64,000 nucleotides of DNA from Sinorhizobium meliloti 4H41 (GCF_000375585.1 NZ_AQWP01000001.1:496001-560000), one strand, 5' to 3'. Shown: positions 38,256 to 48,659, counted from the stretch's first letter. Notes: generated by a model from the letters alone, not told the origin. Made by a program: numbers and translations.

Positions 38256-38702
38256 TCAACTCGCCAGCGGCAGCGGATAGGTTTTGACGAACTTCGCCTC
38301 TGCCAGGCTCTTGGCGAGAAAGGCCGTGTTCTCGTCCGGATTGCCGGAGGACTGTTGAAAGTTGATGTGGCTGATCTCGATGCCGGCCGTATCGCCCGCG
38401 AGCACGAGTCGCGCATAGACCGTCACGCCGCGGGGCTTCAGTTCGAGGTCGAGGATAACCTCCGGGCGACTGTCCCAGTCGAGATTATAGTTGCCGCCGA
38501 GGCCGAAGTTCACAGTACCGGGCAGGAAATAGAGCTCTGCCGCCGATTCCACCAAATCGGCGATGCTCGCATAGGACTCGAAGCGCAGGAGCGCGATGAA
38601 ATCCGCAGCATCGATGAGGCGCAATTCGGTCGCAACCGGACGGATCGCCTCCGCAACTATCTGTTCTCGTTCTTCGGAGAATTGGCACTTTTTCAAGATC
38701 AT
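38256..38702 (-). CDS. Conserved flagellar-cluster protein of unknown function
   Basis: A 148-residue soluble protein ([65 protein letters not shown]) with no recognised domain. The second half has regular beta-strand-like alternation ([23 protein letters not shown]). It starts inside the flhB stop (four-base overlap), so it is translated with flhB and is the last gene of the motA-fliM-fliN-fliG-flhB operon. I recall an unannotated gene here in S. meliloti too. A role in motility is inferred from position only. Confidence 0.7.
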   Translation of the reverse strand: MILKKCQFSEEREQIVAEAIRPVATELRLIDAADFIALLRFESYASIADLVESAAELYFLPGTVNFGLGGNYNLDWDSRPEVILDLELKPRGVTVYARLVLAGDTAGIEISHINFQQSSGNPDENTAFLAKSLAEAKFVKTYPLPLAS

Positions 38703-39781
38703 GTCACCCGTCTTTGTTGCGGCTGAGCTGCATAAACCCGGTGAATCAGTTCGGCGACTGCCTTGTAAAACACCGGTGGAATGACACTATCCACCGAGAC
38801 TTGTGCAAACATGGAGCGTGCAAGCGGCGGATCCTCGAAGACGGGAATGCCGTTCTTCTCCGCAATTTCGCGAATCTTCAGGGCCACCAGGTCCTTTCCC
38901 ATGGCCACGACGACCGGCGCGTCACTCTCCTCGCGCACATAGCGCAGTGCTACGGCATAGTGGGTCGGATTGGCGATGATCAGGGTTGCGCGCGGAACCG
39001 AGGAGATCATCCTCTTGCGGGCGCGGTCGCGCTGCATCGATCTGAGCCGCGATTTGACGATCGGGTCGCCCTGCGATTGCTTCAGCTCGTCCTTGACCTC
39101 CTGCTTCGTCATCCTGAGCTCCGTGTACCAGTGATGGCGCGTCCAGAAGAGATCGACGATGGCGAGCGTCGCGGTGGCGAAGAGAACGACGATGATGATC
39201 TGCTTGAGGTCGGAGATCATCGTCGTGAAGATCGTCACCGGATCGGAGAACATCATGTCGAGCGTGGCGAAATAATCGTTCCAGAGCACGAGGACGACGA
39301 CGATCGAAACGACGATGATCTTGAACAGCGACTTGCCGAACTCCACCAGCCCCTGAACGCCGTAGATCCGTTTGAAACCGGCCACGGGCGATACCCGGTT
39401 CCATTTCGGCTGGATGCGGTCGAGGACCGGCCGCGGCAGGTTCTGGAAGATCGACGACCCGACGCCGAAGAGGATGAGCAGGATGAAAACCGGCAGAACC
39501 AGCGCGGCGCATTTCAGAACGACATGCGAAATCAGGGCGACGGCGTCGGTTGCGGTGTCGAGGCGCCAGGCTTCCGGCTGCTCGAAAATGTCCTTCAGCG
39601 CCTCGGCCATGTTTGCCGCGCCGTCCGAAAGAAAAAAGACGACGAAAATGTAGATCGCCAGCGTCGAGGCGAAAGCGGTCACCTCACGCGAGAAAGGGAC
39701 GTTGCCTTTCTCGGTCGCGTCGGAAATCTTCTTTTCCGACGGCGCTTCTGTTTTACTGTCCTTGTCCTGCTCTTCCGCCAT
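38699..39781 (-). CDS. flhB: Flagellar export gate protein FlhB
   Basis: The 360-residue inner-membrane protein has four helices in its first 210 residues. The cytoplasmic domain carries the autocleavage motif Asn-Pro-Thr-His ([14 protein letters not shown]). FlhB cleaves itself there to switch export from rod-hook to filament proteins, together with FliK. The charged N-terminus ([32 protein letters not shown]) is the family hallmark. A 210-base gap lies between fliG and flhB. Confidence 0.95.
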   Translation of the reverse strand: MAEEQDKDSKTEAPSEKKISDATEKGNVPFSREVTAFASTLAIYIFVVFFLSDGAANMAEALKDIFEQPEAWRLDTATDAVALISHVVLKCAALVLPVFILLILFGVGSSIFQNLPRPVLDRIQPKWNRVSPVAGFKRIYGVQGLVEFGKSLFKIIVVSIVVVLVLWNDYFATLDMMFSDPVTIFTTMISDLKQIIIVVLFATATLAIVDLFWTRHHWYTELRMTKQEVKDELKQSQGDPIVKSRLRSMQRDRARKRMISSVPRATLIIANPTHYAVALRYVREESDAPVVVAMGKDLVALKIREIAEKNGIPVFEDPPLARSMFAQVSVDSVIPPVFYKAVAELIHRVYAAQPQQRRVT

Positions 39782-39991
39782 GAAACAGCAAGCTCCTCAG
39801 CAGGCGACGATCCGAACGACGCTTCCGGTTACCCCTCGACCTGAATTCGCGAGGGAATCGTGGCAGCAGACGCAAGCGCTCGCTGTTGTGGTGAACCCGG
39901 ACAGGCCCCTGCGCAAGTGCGGGTGTGCGGCAGCCCGCGCGGGTCAACAGAAATCGGAAACGAAACGCGATATATCGGCAGGCCGGAGGCG

Positions 39992-41029
39992 TCAGGCGGC
40001 CTCCGCTTCCTTTTCCTTGAGCTCGAGTTGCCCGCTTGCGGAGAGGCGAATCGCCTCCTGCGTGATCGAGCGCCTCGCGATCGCGATATCGCGGGGATTG
40101 ATGCCGGCATCGCCGGCGGCGAGGTCCGATTCGATCATGCGCCGCTGGCGGGCGCCGATGGAGGCGAGAATGGACTCGCGCAACTCCGCAGCAGAACCTC
40201 TGAGCGCCATGGTGATGACGTCGGTGGAGACGTCGTTGAAGAGCTGCACGCGGCTGCGCTGCGGCATGAAAAGGATGTCGTCGAAGAGGAATATCTTCGG
40301 CCGGACCTTCTTGACCGAATCGGTGCTGATCGTTTCGAGCGAGGCGAGCAGCGTGTCCACCTGCGGCTTATCGAGCTCGTTCATCACTTCGGCGATCTTC
40401 GCCGGGCCGGGCGAGTTGCGCTCGGCCTCCATCTCTTCGATGATTTCGATCACCCGCGCCTCGATGATTGCCGCCGCCTTCGGGTTGACGTTCTTGATGT
40501 TGACGGCGCGGTTGAGAATCTCGGGCCGCTGCTTGTCGGACAGCTGCAGCAGCACCTTGGCGCCGAAGCTCGACGGCATCATCGACAGAACATAGGCGAT
40601 CGTCTGCGGATGTTCCCGGGCGAGCAATTGCGCGATGATCGCAGGATCGCAATCCATCAGCCGGTCCCAGATGCTCGCCTCGTAGGACTGGAAGGTGGCG
40701 CGGCGGCCGAGGAGGCCGTCCACCTCGTCGGGCGTCAGGCCCTCTTCCAGAATGCTCTCAATGGCCTTGGCATTGTCCATGAGGCCTGCACCTTCGGTGA
40801 AGAGATCCTCGAACTCGTTGACGAGCGCTTCCAGTTCGTGCGGCGGCACGGCTCTGAGCGATTGTGCCGCGGCGATGATGGCCTGCAGCTCGCTCTGGGT
40901 GAAGAATTTCAGCAGATTCCCGGCAATCGACTTGCCCATTGCGAGCAGCACCGCCGCCGCCTTTTCCGTCTGGCTCAGCGGTTGTGCGAGCGCCTGAGCC
41001 TGTGCCTCGAAACTTCCGAAATCCGTCAT
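39992..41029 (-). CDS. fliG: Flagellar rotor protein FliG
   Basis: The 345-residue protein couples the MS-ring to the stators and sets rotation. The N-terminal region binds FliF (LSQTEKAAAVLLAMGKSIAGNLLKFFTQSELQAI). The middle has HPQTIAYVLSMMPSSFGAKVLLQL with the EHPQ motif. The C-terminal charged torque helix lies near KVRPKIFLFDDILFMPQRSRVQLFNDV. It forms the switch complex with FliM and FliN, encoded just upstream. Confidence 0.95.
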   Translation of the reverse strand: MTDFGSFEAQAQALAQPLSQTEKAAAVLLAMGKSIAGNLLKFFTQSELQAIIAAAQSLRAVPPHELEALVNEFEDLFTEGAGLMDNAKAIESILEEGLTPDEVDGLLGRRATFQSYEASIWDRLMDCDPAIIAQLLAREHPQTIAYVLSMMPSSFGAKVLLQLSDKQRPEILNRAVNIKNVNPKAAAIIEARVIEIIEEMEAERNSPGPAKIAEVMNELDKPQVDTLLASLETISTDSVKKVRPKIFLFDDILFMPQRSRVQLFNDVSTDVITMALRGSAAELRESILASIGARQRRMIESDLAAGDAGINPRDIAIARRSITQEAIRLSASGQLELKEKEAEAA

Positions 41030-41114
41030 GGATTCATCCCCCCGATCATCGGGCTCCTAGTGAGTTGAAACGGGATGCGGGCGGAAAACCGCTTACACCT
41101 TTCCTCATCCCGCT

Positions 41115-41687
41115 CTATTTCCTGCTGCCTTTGATCTCCAGGAGCTTGACGCCGAAGCGGGTCACATCGCCCTCGAGAACGGTGATTTCTCCGCGGCCGA
41201 TCACCCGGCCGTTGACCATGATCTCCACGGGTTCGCCGATCTTGCGGTCGAGCGCGATCGTTGCGCCCTCGGTGAGCGCCATGAGGCCGGAGACCTGCAT
41301 GCGGCTGGTCCCGAGTACGATCTGGACATCGATCGGGATGTCCATGATCAGGTCCATATTCGCGGTCATTCCGCTGCCGGGCGCTGTTTCATCGGCGGCC
41401 GGCGCCGCATCGAAATCCCCGCCGGCAACCGCGGAGTCCGCGCTGAAGCCCGATTCCGCGAAGTCGCCGCCGAAATCCCCGCCGAATCCAGCGCTGTCGG
41501 CGGAACCAAAGTCGCTGCCGAAATCCATGGGCTGTTCGAGCGGCCCGGCGGCGGCGAAATCGGCGCCGAAGTCAGCCTCGCCGTCCTTCTTGAGAACGCC
41601 GCGCAGGTCGTCGATCGCCTGGTCGAGCTCGGCGTCTGCCGCGAATGCGGCCGGTTCTGCGATGGGTGCTGCTTTCTTGGGTGCCAT
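41115..41687 (-). CDS. fliN: Flagellar C-ring protein FliN
   Basis: The 190-residue protein is longer than typical FliN. The C-terminal 85 residues are the SpoA domain ([64 protein letters not shown]). The front is an Ala/Gly/Asp-rich linker with repeated DFG/DFA units. The start at 41687 ([11 protein letters not shown]) is chosen because the longer frame adds no family sequence. It is between fliM and fliG in the minus operon. Confidence 0.93.
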   Translation of the reverse strand: MAPKKAAPIAEPAAFAADAELDQAIDDLRGVLKKDGEADFGADFAAAGPLEQPMDFGSDFGSADSAGFGGDFGGDFAESGFSADSAVAGGDFDAAPAADETAPGSGMTANMDLIMDIPIDVQIVLGTSRMQVSGLMALTEGATIALDRKIGEPVEIMVNGRVIGRGEITVLEGDVTRFGVKLLEIKGSRK

Positions 41688-41742
41688 GTGCCGAATATTC
41701 CAGTTGAAGCTTGCCTCAGGCATTCTGCCAGGCGAGGGAGGA

Positions 41743-42690
41743 TTAACTCATGATGTGGCGAAGGATGTCCTGCTCGGAGCCGTGGGTATCCTTGACCCGG
41801 ACCGTATATCGCGAACCCGAACGGCCGAACTCGCAGACATAGAGGTCGCGCCCGTTGGCGCTCACCTCCACGCGGACATCCTGCCCGTCGTGAAAAGGGA
41901 TGACATCCCCGGGCTGCAGGCGGCTGAGAGTGTCGAGCGTCAGGCTTTCCAACCGGATGCGTGCCTCGAGCGCGACGGCCGATCGGCGGACCTGCTCCTC
42001 CAGCTGTTCCGTCCATTCGGTTTTCGCGTTCCGGTCCTCGCCGGCACCCTTCCGAGAGATGATGCGGGTCTTGAGGAGCGTGCTTTGCGGGACGATGACC
42101 GAGAAAGTGGAGAGCACCGGCCCGAGGCCTATGGTCATGTCGATCGAGGCTGCGAAGACGTCTTCAAGCACTGGATCGGGCTTTGGCCGTTCCGCGCTGT
42201 TGTAAGGACGGCCGACAACGGGCTCGAACCCGCCGGGCGCGTTCACTGCAGTGCGCAGGACCTCGGCGATGCCATGAAACACCGGCAAGGCGACATCGAT
42301 CTCGATCTTCGACAGAGAGCGTGGGGCCGGCTCCTCGATGCTCGTCGGTTCGGCCCCGAGCAGAGCCTCGACAAGTGCGATCAGAACCGGACTGTCGCAG
42401 CCGACCTGGAAGTCCGCGCACCAGTTTCGCAGGGAGAGATCGCCGAGCAGGACCCCGTCTCCGAGAGCAGCGATGAGCTCGTTGCGGAGCCCCGTCCGGA
42501 AGCCCGCATAGGCGATCGTGACGTCGCATCCGGTCTCCGATTGCAGGACACCGGGCAGGAGTTCGTCGAACACCTGGGCAAGCTCGAGTGCGGTTCGGCC
42601 GATGGCCTTGTCGTCGCCGAGCGCGCCGGTCATGCGCGCGATCAGCCTTCTGTCGAATGCATGGACGTTCGATGCGGTGCTCGTGCTCAT
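41743..42690 (-). CDS. fliM: Flagellar switch protein FliM (divergent)
   Basis: The 315-residue protein aligns with FliM from its position (one base after motA, before fliN) and its C-terminal SpoA-like region ([52 protein letters not shown]). The middle domain is weakly recognisable. I do not see the usual N-terminal CheY-binding LSQxEIDALL; the start reads [20 protein letters not shown]. If real, CheY2 may contact the motor another way. FliM is nonetheless the best assignment. Confidence 0.85.
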   Translation of the reverse strand: MSTSTASNVHAFDRRLIARMTGALGDDKAIGRTALELAQVFDELLPGVLQSETGCDVTIAYAGFRTGLRNELIAALGDGVLLGDLSLRNWCADFQVGCDSPVLIALVEALLGAEPTSIEEPAPRSLSKIEIDVALPVFHGIAEVLRTAVNAPGGFEPVVGRPYNSAERPKPDPVLEDVFAASIDMTIGLGPVLSTFSVIVPQSTLLKTRIISRKGAGEDRNAKTEWTEQLEEQVRRSAVALEARIRLESLTLDTLSRLQPGDVIPFHDGQDVRVEVSANGRDLYVCEFGRSGSRYTVRVKDTHGSEQDILRHIMS

Positions 42691-42691
42691 G

Positions 42692-43570
42692 TCAGGCCGC
42701 CTTGCTTTCGCTGCCGCCGCCGGGATTCATCATTTCCTGTTCGACCGCATCGATGGACGGCCGTTCATAGGCGGAGATGGTCTTGCGGCCGTATTCGAGT
42801 GCGACCTGCGGAACCGAACCGTTCATGTAGGCAAGCAGCGTCTGCTTGACGATGACATAGAGCCGGTTCTGCTTTTCCCGTACGGACTTGATGTTTGCGA
42901 CGAGGGGGCCGACGATCGAATAGGAAAGGAACACGCCGAGCAACGTTCCGACGAGTGCGGCGGCGATCTTGGCGCCCAGCACTTCCGGTGCTTCGCTGAT
43001 CGCGCCCATCGCCTTGATGACGCCGAGAACCGCCGCGACGATGCCGATCGCCGGCAGCGCATCGCCCATGCTCGTCAGCGCGTGGTAGCACTTCATCTTG
43101 TCGTGGGTGATCGTCTGGATTTCCTCGTCCATCAGCGCCTCGATCTCATGCGAGCGGGCGTTGCCGATGATGATCAGCCGCACATAGTCGCAGATGAAGG
43201 CGGTCAGCTCTTTGTTCTGCAGGACGGTGGGTGCGGACTGGAAGATCGAGGATTCTTCCGGATTGTCGATGTGGCTCTCGATCTCGTTGCGCGACTTCGT
43301 CCGCAGGTCGCGCATCAGGCTGTAGAGGACGCCGAGCGTGTCGAGGTATTGACGTTCCTTCGGCACCTTGTGCCTGAAGGCCTCGCCGAGCGCCTTGCCG
43401 GTGTCTTTGACCACCTTCATCGAGTTGGCCATGATGAAGCCGCCGATGCCCGCTCCCCCGATGATCATCAGCTCGAAAGGCTGGTTGAGGACTTCCAGGT
43501 GGCCTCCCATCGCCATGTAACCGCCGAGGATACAGCCGAAAGTCACAAGAAGCCCGATGATGATGTTCAT
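42692..43570 (-). CDS. motA: Flagellar stator protein MotA
   Basis: The 292-residue protein has four membrane helices, two near the start ([38 protein letters not shown]) and two near residues 170-230. Between them is the cytoplasmic loop with conserved charges that contact FliG ([28 protein letters not shown]). It forms the proton-driven stator with MotB. The ATG at 43570 (MNIIIG) is the family start. It is the first gene of the minus-strand operon; the divergent plus operon starts 225 bases away. Confidence 0.96.
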   Translation of the reverse strand: MNIIIGLLVTFGCILGGYMAMGGHLEVLNQPFELMIIGGAGIGGFIMANSMKVVKDTGKALGEAFRHKVPKERQYLDTLGVLYSLMRDLRTKSRNEIESHIDNPEESSIFQSAPTVLQNKELTAFICDYVRLIIIGNARSHEIEALMDEEIQTITHDKMKCYHALTSMGDALPAIGIVAAVLGVIKAMGAISEAPEVLGAKIAAALVGTLLGVFLSYSIVGPLVANIKSVREKQNRLYVIVKQTLLAYMNGSVPQVALEYGRKTISAYERPSIDAVEQEMMNPGGGSESKAA

Positions 43571-43795
43571 TGCCGATACCTGTCGCGATCGTGATTTTCC
43601 TCCGATGAAATAGGGTCCGATCCTTGCGTGAGGCTGGCCGCGGAGCACCCGGCGTCCGGGACAGGTTCGCGCAAGCCAACGCCGTCAGGGTTGTTGGCCA
43701 GGGTCGGATCGCATGGCGTTCCGAACCCCGACAGCCGGTGCGGGCTGAAGACTGCACACATTTCCTCACGCTTCATGCGACAGGGCGAGCCGATC

Positions 43796-44575
43796 GTGAC
43801 GACGACCTATACGAGCTACAGGCTGATCACTGCAGATCTGACGAAATCGCTGGAGCGCGTTTCGGCGCAGCCGGACGTCGCCCGCGAGACGGAGTACTAT
43901 CTGTCGAAGATCGGCAGCATCAAAACGCTCGACGATTTCTTCGCCGACAGCCGGCTCTACAACTACGCCATGAAGGCGCACGGCCTCGAGGACATGGCCT
44001 ATGCCAAGGCCTTCATGCGCAAGGTGCTCGCCGAAGGCATCGACAGTGACGACGCCTTTGCCAACAAGCTGGCCGACGGGCGCTACAAGGCGCTGGTGGA
44101 GTCGTTGAATTTCGCCCGGCACGGCGAAGCCGCTACTGCCTTCGAGAGGGCGCAGAAGGGCGTGTCCGAAAAGTACACGCGGCAGACGCTGGAGCAGAAA
44201 GCCGGCGAGGAAAACACCGGCGTGCGGCTGGCGCTCTATTTCCAGCGCATGGCGCCGACGATTGCCAATGGCTACGAAATCATCGCCGACGAGGCCCTCT
44301 CGAGTGTGGTCCGTACCGTCCTGCAGCTGCCGGCCGAATTCGCGGCCGCCGATGTGGATCGTCAGGCGGAGGCCTACGAGGCGGCGATCGATTTCAAGGA
44401 TTTCCAGGACCCTCAGAAAACAGCCGAGTTCCTGGACCGCTTCACCGCCCTTTGGGAAATCGACAATCCTTCCGGCGGCTATGACCCGCTTGCGGTTTTC
44501 GGCGCGTCGAGCGGCTACGGAATTTCTCCCGACCTGCTTCTGACTATCAACAATCTCAAACTCGGGGGACGCTGA
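43796..44575 (+). CDS. DUF1217 flagellar-associated protein
   Basis: This 259-residue protein has the DUF1217 signature repeated along its length (REYYLSKIGSIKTLDDFFADSRLYNYAMKAHGLEDMAYAKAFMRKVLAEG). I know the family from rhizobial flagellar clusters, upstream of flgF; it lacks a signal peptide. The GTG at 43796 (VTTTYTSYRLITAD) with AGGGCGAG upstream is the proposed start, with ATG at 43775 as alternative. It opens the plus-strand operon facing motA. Function is unknown. Confidence 0.82.
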   Translation: MTTTYTSYRLITADLTKSLERVSAQPDVARETEYYLSKIGSIKTLDDFFADSRLYNYAMKAHGLEDMAYAKAFMRKVLAEGIDSDDAFANKLADGRYKALVESLNFARHGEAATAFERAQKGVSEKYTRQTLEQKAGEENTGVRLALYFQRMAPTIANGYEIIADEALSSVVRTVLQLPAEFAAADVDRQAEAYEAAIDFKDFQDPQKTAEFLDRFTALWEIDNPSGGYDPLAVFGASSGYGISPDLLLTINNLKLGGR

Positions 44576-44576
44576 T

Positions 44577-45302
44577 TTGCAGACCGGTCTCTATGTCGCG
44601 CTTTCGTCGCAGATGGCGCTTGAAAAGCGCCTGAATACGCTGGCCGACAATGTCGCCAACTCCAACACGGTCGGCTTCCGCGCCACGGAAGTGAAGTTCA
44701 ACCAGGTGCTTGGCGACACCAGGCCGACCAAGGTTTCCTATGTGTCGGAAGGCGAGGAATTCCTGAGCAGCAAAACCGGCGCGCTCGCGCGCACCGGCTC
44801 CGCGCTCGATTTCGCCATCAAGGGCGACGCCTGGTTCTCGATCGAGACGCCCGGCGGCCCGGCGCTGACGCGCGACGGCCGGTTCACGCTGACGGAGACC
44901 GGCGAGCTCGTGACCATCAAGGGATATCCGGTGCTCGATGCCGGCGGCGCGCCGATCCAGCTGAACGGCGGTGCCGGTGAAATTACCGTCGGTGCCGATG
45001 GAGCCATTCACCAGAACGGCGTGCAGATCGCCCTGCTCGGGCTTTACGAGACGGATTTCAGCAAAGGCTTCATGCGTTACGACAACAGTTCCGTTATGCC
45101 GGCTGCCCAGCCGGAACCGGTCGTTGATCGGTTCGATGTCGGCGTGATGCAAGGCTTCCTGGAGGAGTCGAACGTGAACGCCGTACAGGAAATGTCGCAG
45201 CTGATCATGATCACCCGCGCCTTCGACAGCGTCACCGCGCTGATGCGCGACAGTGAGGGATCGCTCGACAAAGCCATCGAGACGCTCGGCGGCAGCCGTT
45301 GA
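44577..45302 (+). CDS. flgF: Flagellar rod protein FlgF
   Basis: The 241-residue protein is a proximal rod protein. The N-terminal rod motif is LNTLADNVANSNTVGFRATEVKFNQVL, and the C-terminal one ESNVNAVQEMSQLIMITRAFDSVTALM. Start is TTG at 44577, with GGGGGA ahead and only one base after the DUF1217 stop, so it is translationally coupled. The rod is exported through the type III gate without a cleaved signal. Confidence 0.93.
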   Translation: MQTGLYVALSSQMALEKRLNTLADNVANSNTVGFRATEVKFNQVLGDTRPTKVSYVSEGEEFLSSKTGALARTGSALDFAIKGDAWFSIETPGGPALTRDGRFTLTETGELVTIKGYPVLDAGGAPIQLNGGAGEITVGADGAIHQNGVQIALLGLYETDFSKGFMRYDNSSVMPAAQPEPVVDRFDVGVMQGFLEESNVNAVQEMSQLIMITRAFDSVTALMRDSEGSLDKAIETLGGSR

Positions 45303-45347
45303 TGATTCTGTCGACGGAATTTAGGGCGGGACGGAACGGAAAGCCGG

Positions 45348-46751
45348 ATGGCACGCGAAGCTGTTGAAAAAACTGCAACGTCGACGTCGCTCGCAGCGCT
45401 CGCCGGTTTGGTCGAGCGCTATGCAAATCCCGACTTTGCCATCGCACCGGGCGGTCATGTCCAGACGATTTCGCCGGGGCACTACACGGTCAGCGGCCTG
45501 TCGCGGCATGTCCGGCTCGGGGACTTCGTCGCGCACAAGAGCACGACCGGCACCCATCTCGGCGAAGTCGTCCGCGTGGAGCCCGAGCGGGTGGTCGTCT
45601 GCCCGATCGAACCGGGGGACCCGATCGGCATCCATGACGTCGTCATCCGCAAGGGTGCCTTCCGCATAGCGCCGACAGACAACTGGTGCGGCCGCACCAT
45701 CAATGCGCTGGCCGAGCCGATCGACGGTCTGGGTCCGCTGCTGCAGGGCGACATCCGCCGCTCGATCGCGAACACCGCGCCGCCCTCCATGACGCGAAAG
45801 CGGGTGGAGCAGGGCTTCAGGACGGGCGTGCGGGCGATAGACATCTTCTCCCCGCTCTGCCTCGGGCAGCGCCTCGGCATCTTCGCGGGTTCCGGCGTCG
45901 GCAAATCGACGCTGCTTTCCATGCTGGCCCGCGCCGACGCCTTCGACAAGGTGGTGATCGCGCTGGTCGGCGAGCGCGGCCGCGAAGTGCGCGAGTTCAT
46001 CGAGGACACGCTGGGCGACAATCTTTCGAAATCGGTCGCCGTCGTCGCCACCAGCGACGAGAGCCCGATGCTGAGAAAAATGGCTCCGCTGACCGCGGTC
46101 ACGATTGCCGAACATTATCGCGACAGGGGCGACAACGTGCTGCTCATCGTCGACAGCGTCACCCGTTTCGCTCATGCGATCCGCGAGGTGGCGACGGCAG
46201 CGGGGGAGCCGCCGATCGCCCGCGGCTATCCGGCCTCGGTCTTCACCGAATTGCCGCGGCTGCTCGAGCGCGCCGGGCCCGGCGCCGAGGGAACGGGCAC
46301 GATCACGGCGATCATTTCGATCCTGGTCGACGGCGACAATCACAACGACCCGGTCGCCGACTCGGCGCGCGGCATTCTCGACGGGCACATCGTCCTCGAC
46401 CGAAGCCTTGCCGAAGAGGGGCGCTACCCGCCGGTCAATCCGCTCGCCTCCATCTCGCGCCTAGCCAGAAAGGCCTGGACGCCGGACCAGGAGAAGCTGG
46501 TTGCCCGGCTGAAATCCCTGATCCACCGCTTCGAGGAAACCCGGGACCTCCGGCTCATCGGCGGCTATCGGCCGGGCGGCGACGCCGATCTCGACATGGC
46601 GATCAAGCAGGTGCCGGTCATCTACGACGTACTGAAGCAGATGCCCGGCGAACGGCCCGCCTTCGACGCTTTCACGGATCTCGCCAACGCGCTGAAGGCA
46701 GCCGCGATGGGCAATCAGCCGGGCGGCGCCGGCCTGCGCGGAAGGGGATGA
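45348..46751 (+). CDS. fliI: Flagellum-specific ATPase FliI
   Basis: The 467-residue protein has the F-ATPase-beta-like fold: P-loop FAGSGVGKSTLLSMLAR, VVIALVGERGREVREFIED and Walker B NVLLIVDSVTRFAHAIREV. It energises export of rod, hook and filament subunits, normally with FliH as regulator. A candidate FliH-like gene lies 11 kb downstream. The stop overlaps the next gene by four bases. Confidence 0.95.
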   Translation: MAREAVEKTATSTSLAALAGLVERYANPDFAIAPGGHVQTISPGHYTVSGLSRHVRLGDFVAHKSTTGTHLGEVVRVEPERVVVCPIEPGDPIGIHDVVIRKGAFRIAPTDNWCGRTINALAEPIDGLGPLLQGDIRRSIANTAPPSMTRKRVEQGFRTGVRAIDIFSPLCLGQRLGIFAGSGVGKSTLLSMLARADAFDKVVIALVGERGREVREFIEDTLGDNLSKSVAVVATSDESPMLRKMAPLTAVTIAEHYRDRGDNVLLIVDSVTRFAHAIREVATAAGEPPIARGYPASVFTELPRLLERAGPGAEGTGTITAIISILVDGDNHNDPVADSARGILDGHIVLDRSLAEEGRYPPVNPLASISRLARKAWTPDQEKLVARLKSLIHRFEETRDLRLIGGYRPGGDADLDMAIKQVPVIYDVLKQMPGERPAFDAFTDLANALKAAAMGNQPGGAGLRGRG

Positions 46752-47299
46752 ATTTGACGGACTTCGATGCAGACGAGATCGTGCGCCAACGCCGCCGCGA
46801 AACCGGGATGCCGCTGATCGACAGGATACTCGGTGCGATCGGCCTGGCCATGGCTGCCTGCGCGACGTTGCTGCCGTGGTACGTCTATCTGCATCCGGAG
46901 AAATTCTCGATGCCTTCGCTCTGGCAGGGAACGACGCGCGATCTGCCGGAGCGCCCGGAACGGCAGATCCTTTCGGTGTCGCCGCTGGCGATGACGGACA
47001 TGGACGAGGAGACCGCCGCTGCGGTCGATCGCCTGACGACCGCGACGGTGCCGGGGCTCGATCAGGATCCCGCCGAAAGCACGGACATGGGGGCTCCCGA
47101 TCAGCCGTTCCCCGCAAAAGAGAGCTTCAAACTCATGCACGTCGCCAATGGCCGCGCGCTCATCGAGGATGCCAGCGGCATGTATATCGTCCGTATCGGT
47201 TCGGTATTGCCGGACAACAGCCGGCTTGCGACCTTCGAGGAGCGCGACGGCCGCTGGGTGATGATCACGTCCAAGGGCGAGATTTTCGCGGCGAAGTAG
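46748..47299 (+). CDS. Rhizobial flagellar-cluster membrane protein, unknown function
   Basis: A 183-residue protein with one membrane helix (about 24-46, ILGAIGLAMAACATLLPWYVYL) and a probably periplasmic rest (FKLMHVANGRALIEDASGMYIVRIGSVLPDNSRLATFEERDGRWVMITSKGEIF). It overlaps the fliI stop (ATGA), so it is part of the same operon. I recall an uncharacterised homologue after fliI in S. meliloti. Its position may indicate a FliJ-like or rod-related role, but its sequence, with a transmembrane helix, argues against FliJ. No confident function. Confidence 0.7.
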   Translation: MNLTDFDADEIVRQRRRETGMPLIDRILGAIGLAMAACATLLPWYVYLHPEKFSMPSLWQGTTRDLPERPERQILSVSPLAMTDMDEETAAAVDRLTTATVPGLDQDPAESTDMGAPDQPFPAKESFKLMHVANGRALIEDASGMYIVRIGSVLPDNSRLATFEERDGRWVMITSKGEIFAAK

Positions 47300-47333
47300 C
47301 GCCTTTGCCGAGGCGTGGCGAAGGACGTCCAGA

Positions 47334-47424
47334 CCCTTCCCCAACTCCTCCGGAGGGGCTTTTCTGGCGGCGAGGATGCGGCAAAAGTAGCTCCGCCCCT
47401 CGTGGGGAGGAGTTGGGGAGGGGG
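47334..47424. repeat. Inverted repeat between fliI cluster and flgB
   Basis: CCCTTCCCCAACTCCTCC (47334-47351) and GGAGGAGTTGGGGAGGGGG (47406-47424) are reverse complements but for one base, around 54 bases. It resembles a rhizobial REP-like intergenic element and splits the plus-strand flagellar genes. Confidence 0.6.
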
Positions 47425-47517
47425 CTTATGAGACGCCCGAAACCGTTCTTCCGCATCTTCGACAAGTCCCACGCAAGATTACCGGCCTAGGTTCGCCATC
47501 ATCAGCAGGAGCTCTTG

Positions 47518-47898
47518 ATGGAACCGATTCAGCTTTTCGAACTCGCGTCGCGGCAGGCCCAGTGGCTCACCGTCCGCCAGAACGTGGTGGCGGGCAACAT
47601 CGCCAATGCCAATACGCCGCACTACAGGGCGAAAGACGTCCAGCCCTTCGAAAGCGTGCTCCAGAACACCGGCATCCAAATGGCCGCGACGCATCGCGCC
47701 CATTTCACCGAGAGCCCGGAAGCCGCCCATGTGACCGAAGTCAGCGCTCTCGACGATGTGGCGGTGCAGCAATCCGGCAATACGGTCGCGCTCGAAGAGG
47801 AATTGATGAAGACCGGCGCGATCAAGCGCGACTACGAGCTCAATGCCGGGCTGGTGAAATCCTTTCACCGGATGATTCTCATGACGGTACGGAAGTAA
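47518..47898 (+). CDS. flgB: Flagellar basal-body rod protein FlgB
   Basis: The 126-residue rod protein has the N-terminal rod motif VRQNVVAGNIANANTPHYRAKDV and the matching C-terminal helix (KRDYELNAGLVKSFHRMILMTVRK). The ATG at 47518 follows AGGAG by six bases; the TTG at 47515 is not needed. It begins the group flgB-flgC-fliE-flgG, preceded by a REP-like repeat. Confidence 0.93.
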   Translation: MEPIQLFELASRQAQWLTVRQNVVAGNIANANTPHYRAKDVQPFESVLQNTGIQMAATHRAHFTESPEAAHVTEVSALDDVAVQQSGNTVALEEELMKTGAIKRDYELNAGLVKSFHRMILMTVRK

Positions 47899-47904
47899 GC
47901 GACG

Positions 47905-48324
47905 ATGGATCCATTGACCTCCGCCCTTAAGGTTTCCGCTTCCGGTCTGCAGGCGGAATCGACGCGCCTGCGCATCGTCTCGGAAAACATCGCCAATGCC
48001 CGCTCCACCGGCGACGCCCCCGGCGCCGATCCTTTCCGCCGCAAGACGATCAGCTTCGCCGCGGAGGTCGACCGGGCAAGCGGCGCGTCCTTCGTCGAGG
48101 TCGAACGCCTCGGCACGGACGATTCCGATTTCAACATCGAGTTCGACCCGGGCAATCCGGCCGCCGACGAAAAGGGCATGGTGAAATTGCCGAACGTCAA
48201 CATCCTGATCGAGATGGCCGACATGCGGGAGGCCAACCGCGCTTACGAGGCCAATCTGCAGACCATCAAGCAGTCTCGCGATCTCATCTCCCAGACAATC
48301 GACCTGTTGAGGGCTTCGCAATAA
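47905..48324 (+). CDS. flgC: Flagellar basal-body rod protein FlgC
   Basis: The 139-residue rod protein starts with [33 protein letters not shown] and ends with [33 protein letters not shown]. It lies six bases after flgB and shares one base with the fliE start. It stacks with FlgB and FliE in the proximal rod. Confidence 0.95.
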   Translation: MDPLTSALKVSASGLQAESTRLRIVSENIANARSTGDAPGADPFRRKTISFAAEVDRASGASFVEVERLGTDDSDFNIEFDPGNPAADEKGMVKLPNVNILIEMADMREANRAYEANLQTIKQSRDLISQTIDLLRASQ

Positions 48325-48659
48325 TGATCGACGCAATTCAGTCCTTAGGGGCGTTTTCGACCATCAGGGAGACCGAAGGTGCCGGCTCGGCCTCTTCCGC
48401 CTCGCTCGTTATGCCGGGTGCCGGCGCGGCCGCGCCTCAGGCGGGGAGCTTCGCCGAAGTCCTCGGCAACATGACCACGGACGCCATCCGCTCGATGAAG
48501 TCTGCCGAAGGGGTCTCGCTTCAGGCGATCCGCGGAGAAGCGAATACCCGCGAAGTCGTCGATGCCGTCATGAGCGCCGAGCAGTCTCTGCAGACCGCAA
48601 TCGCCATCCGCGACAAGGTGGTCACCGCCTATCTCGAAATCGCGCGCATGCAGATCTGA
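48324..48659 (+). CDS. fliE: Flagellar hook-basal body protein FliE
   Basis: The 111-residue protein has the FliE C-terminal helix ([47 protein letters not shown]) and an Ala/Gly/Ser-rich start. FliE links the MS-ring and the export gate to the rod. It shares one base with the flgC end and precedes flgG by 11 bases. Confidence 0.94.
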   Translation: MIDAIQSLGAFSTIRETEGAGSASSASLVMPGAGAAAPQAGSFAEVLGNMTTDAIRSMKSAEGVSLQAIRGEANTREVVDAVMSAEQSLQTAIAIRDKVVTAYLEIARMQI

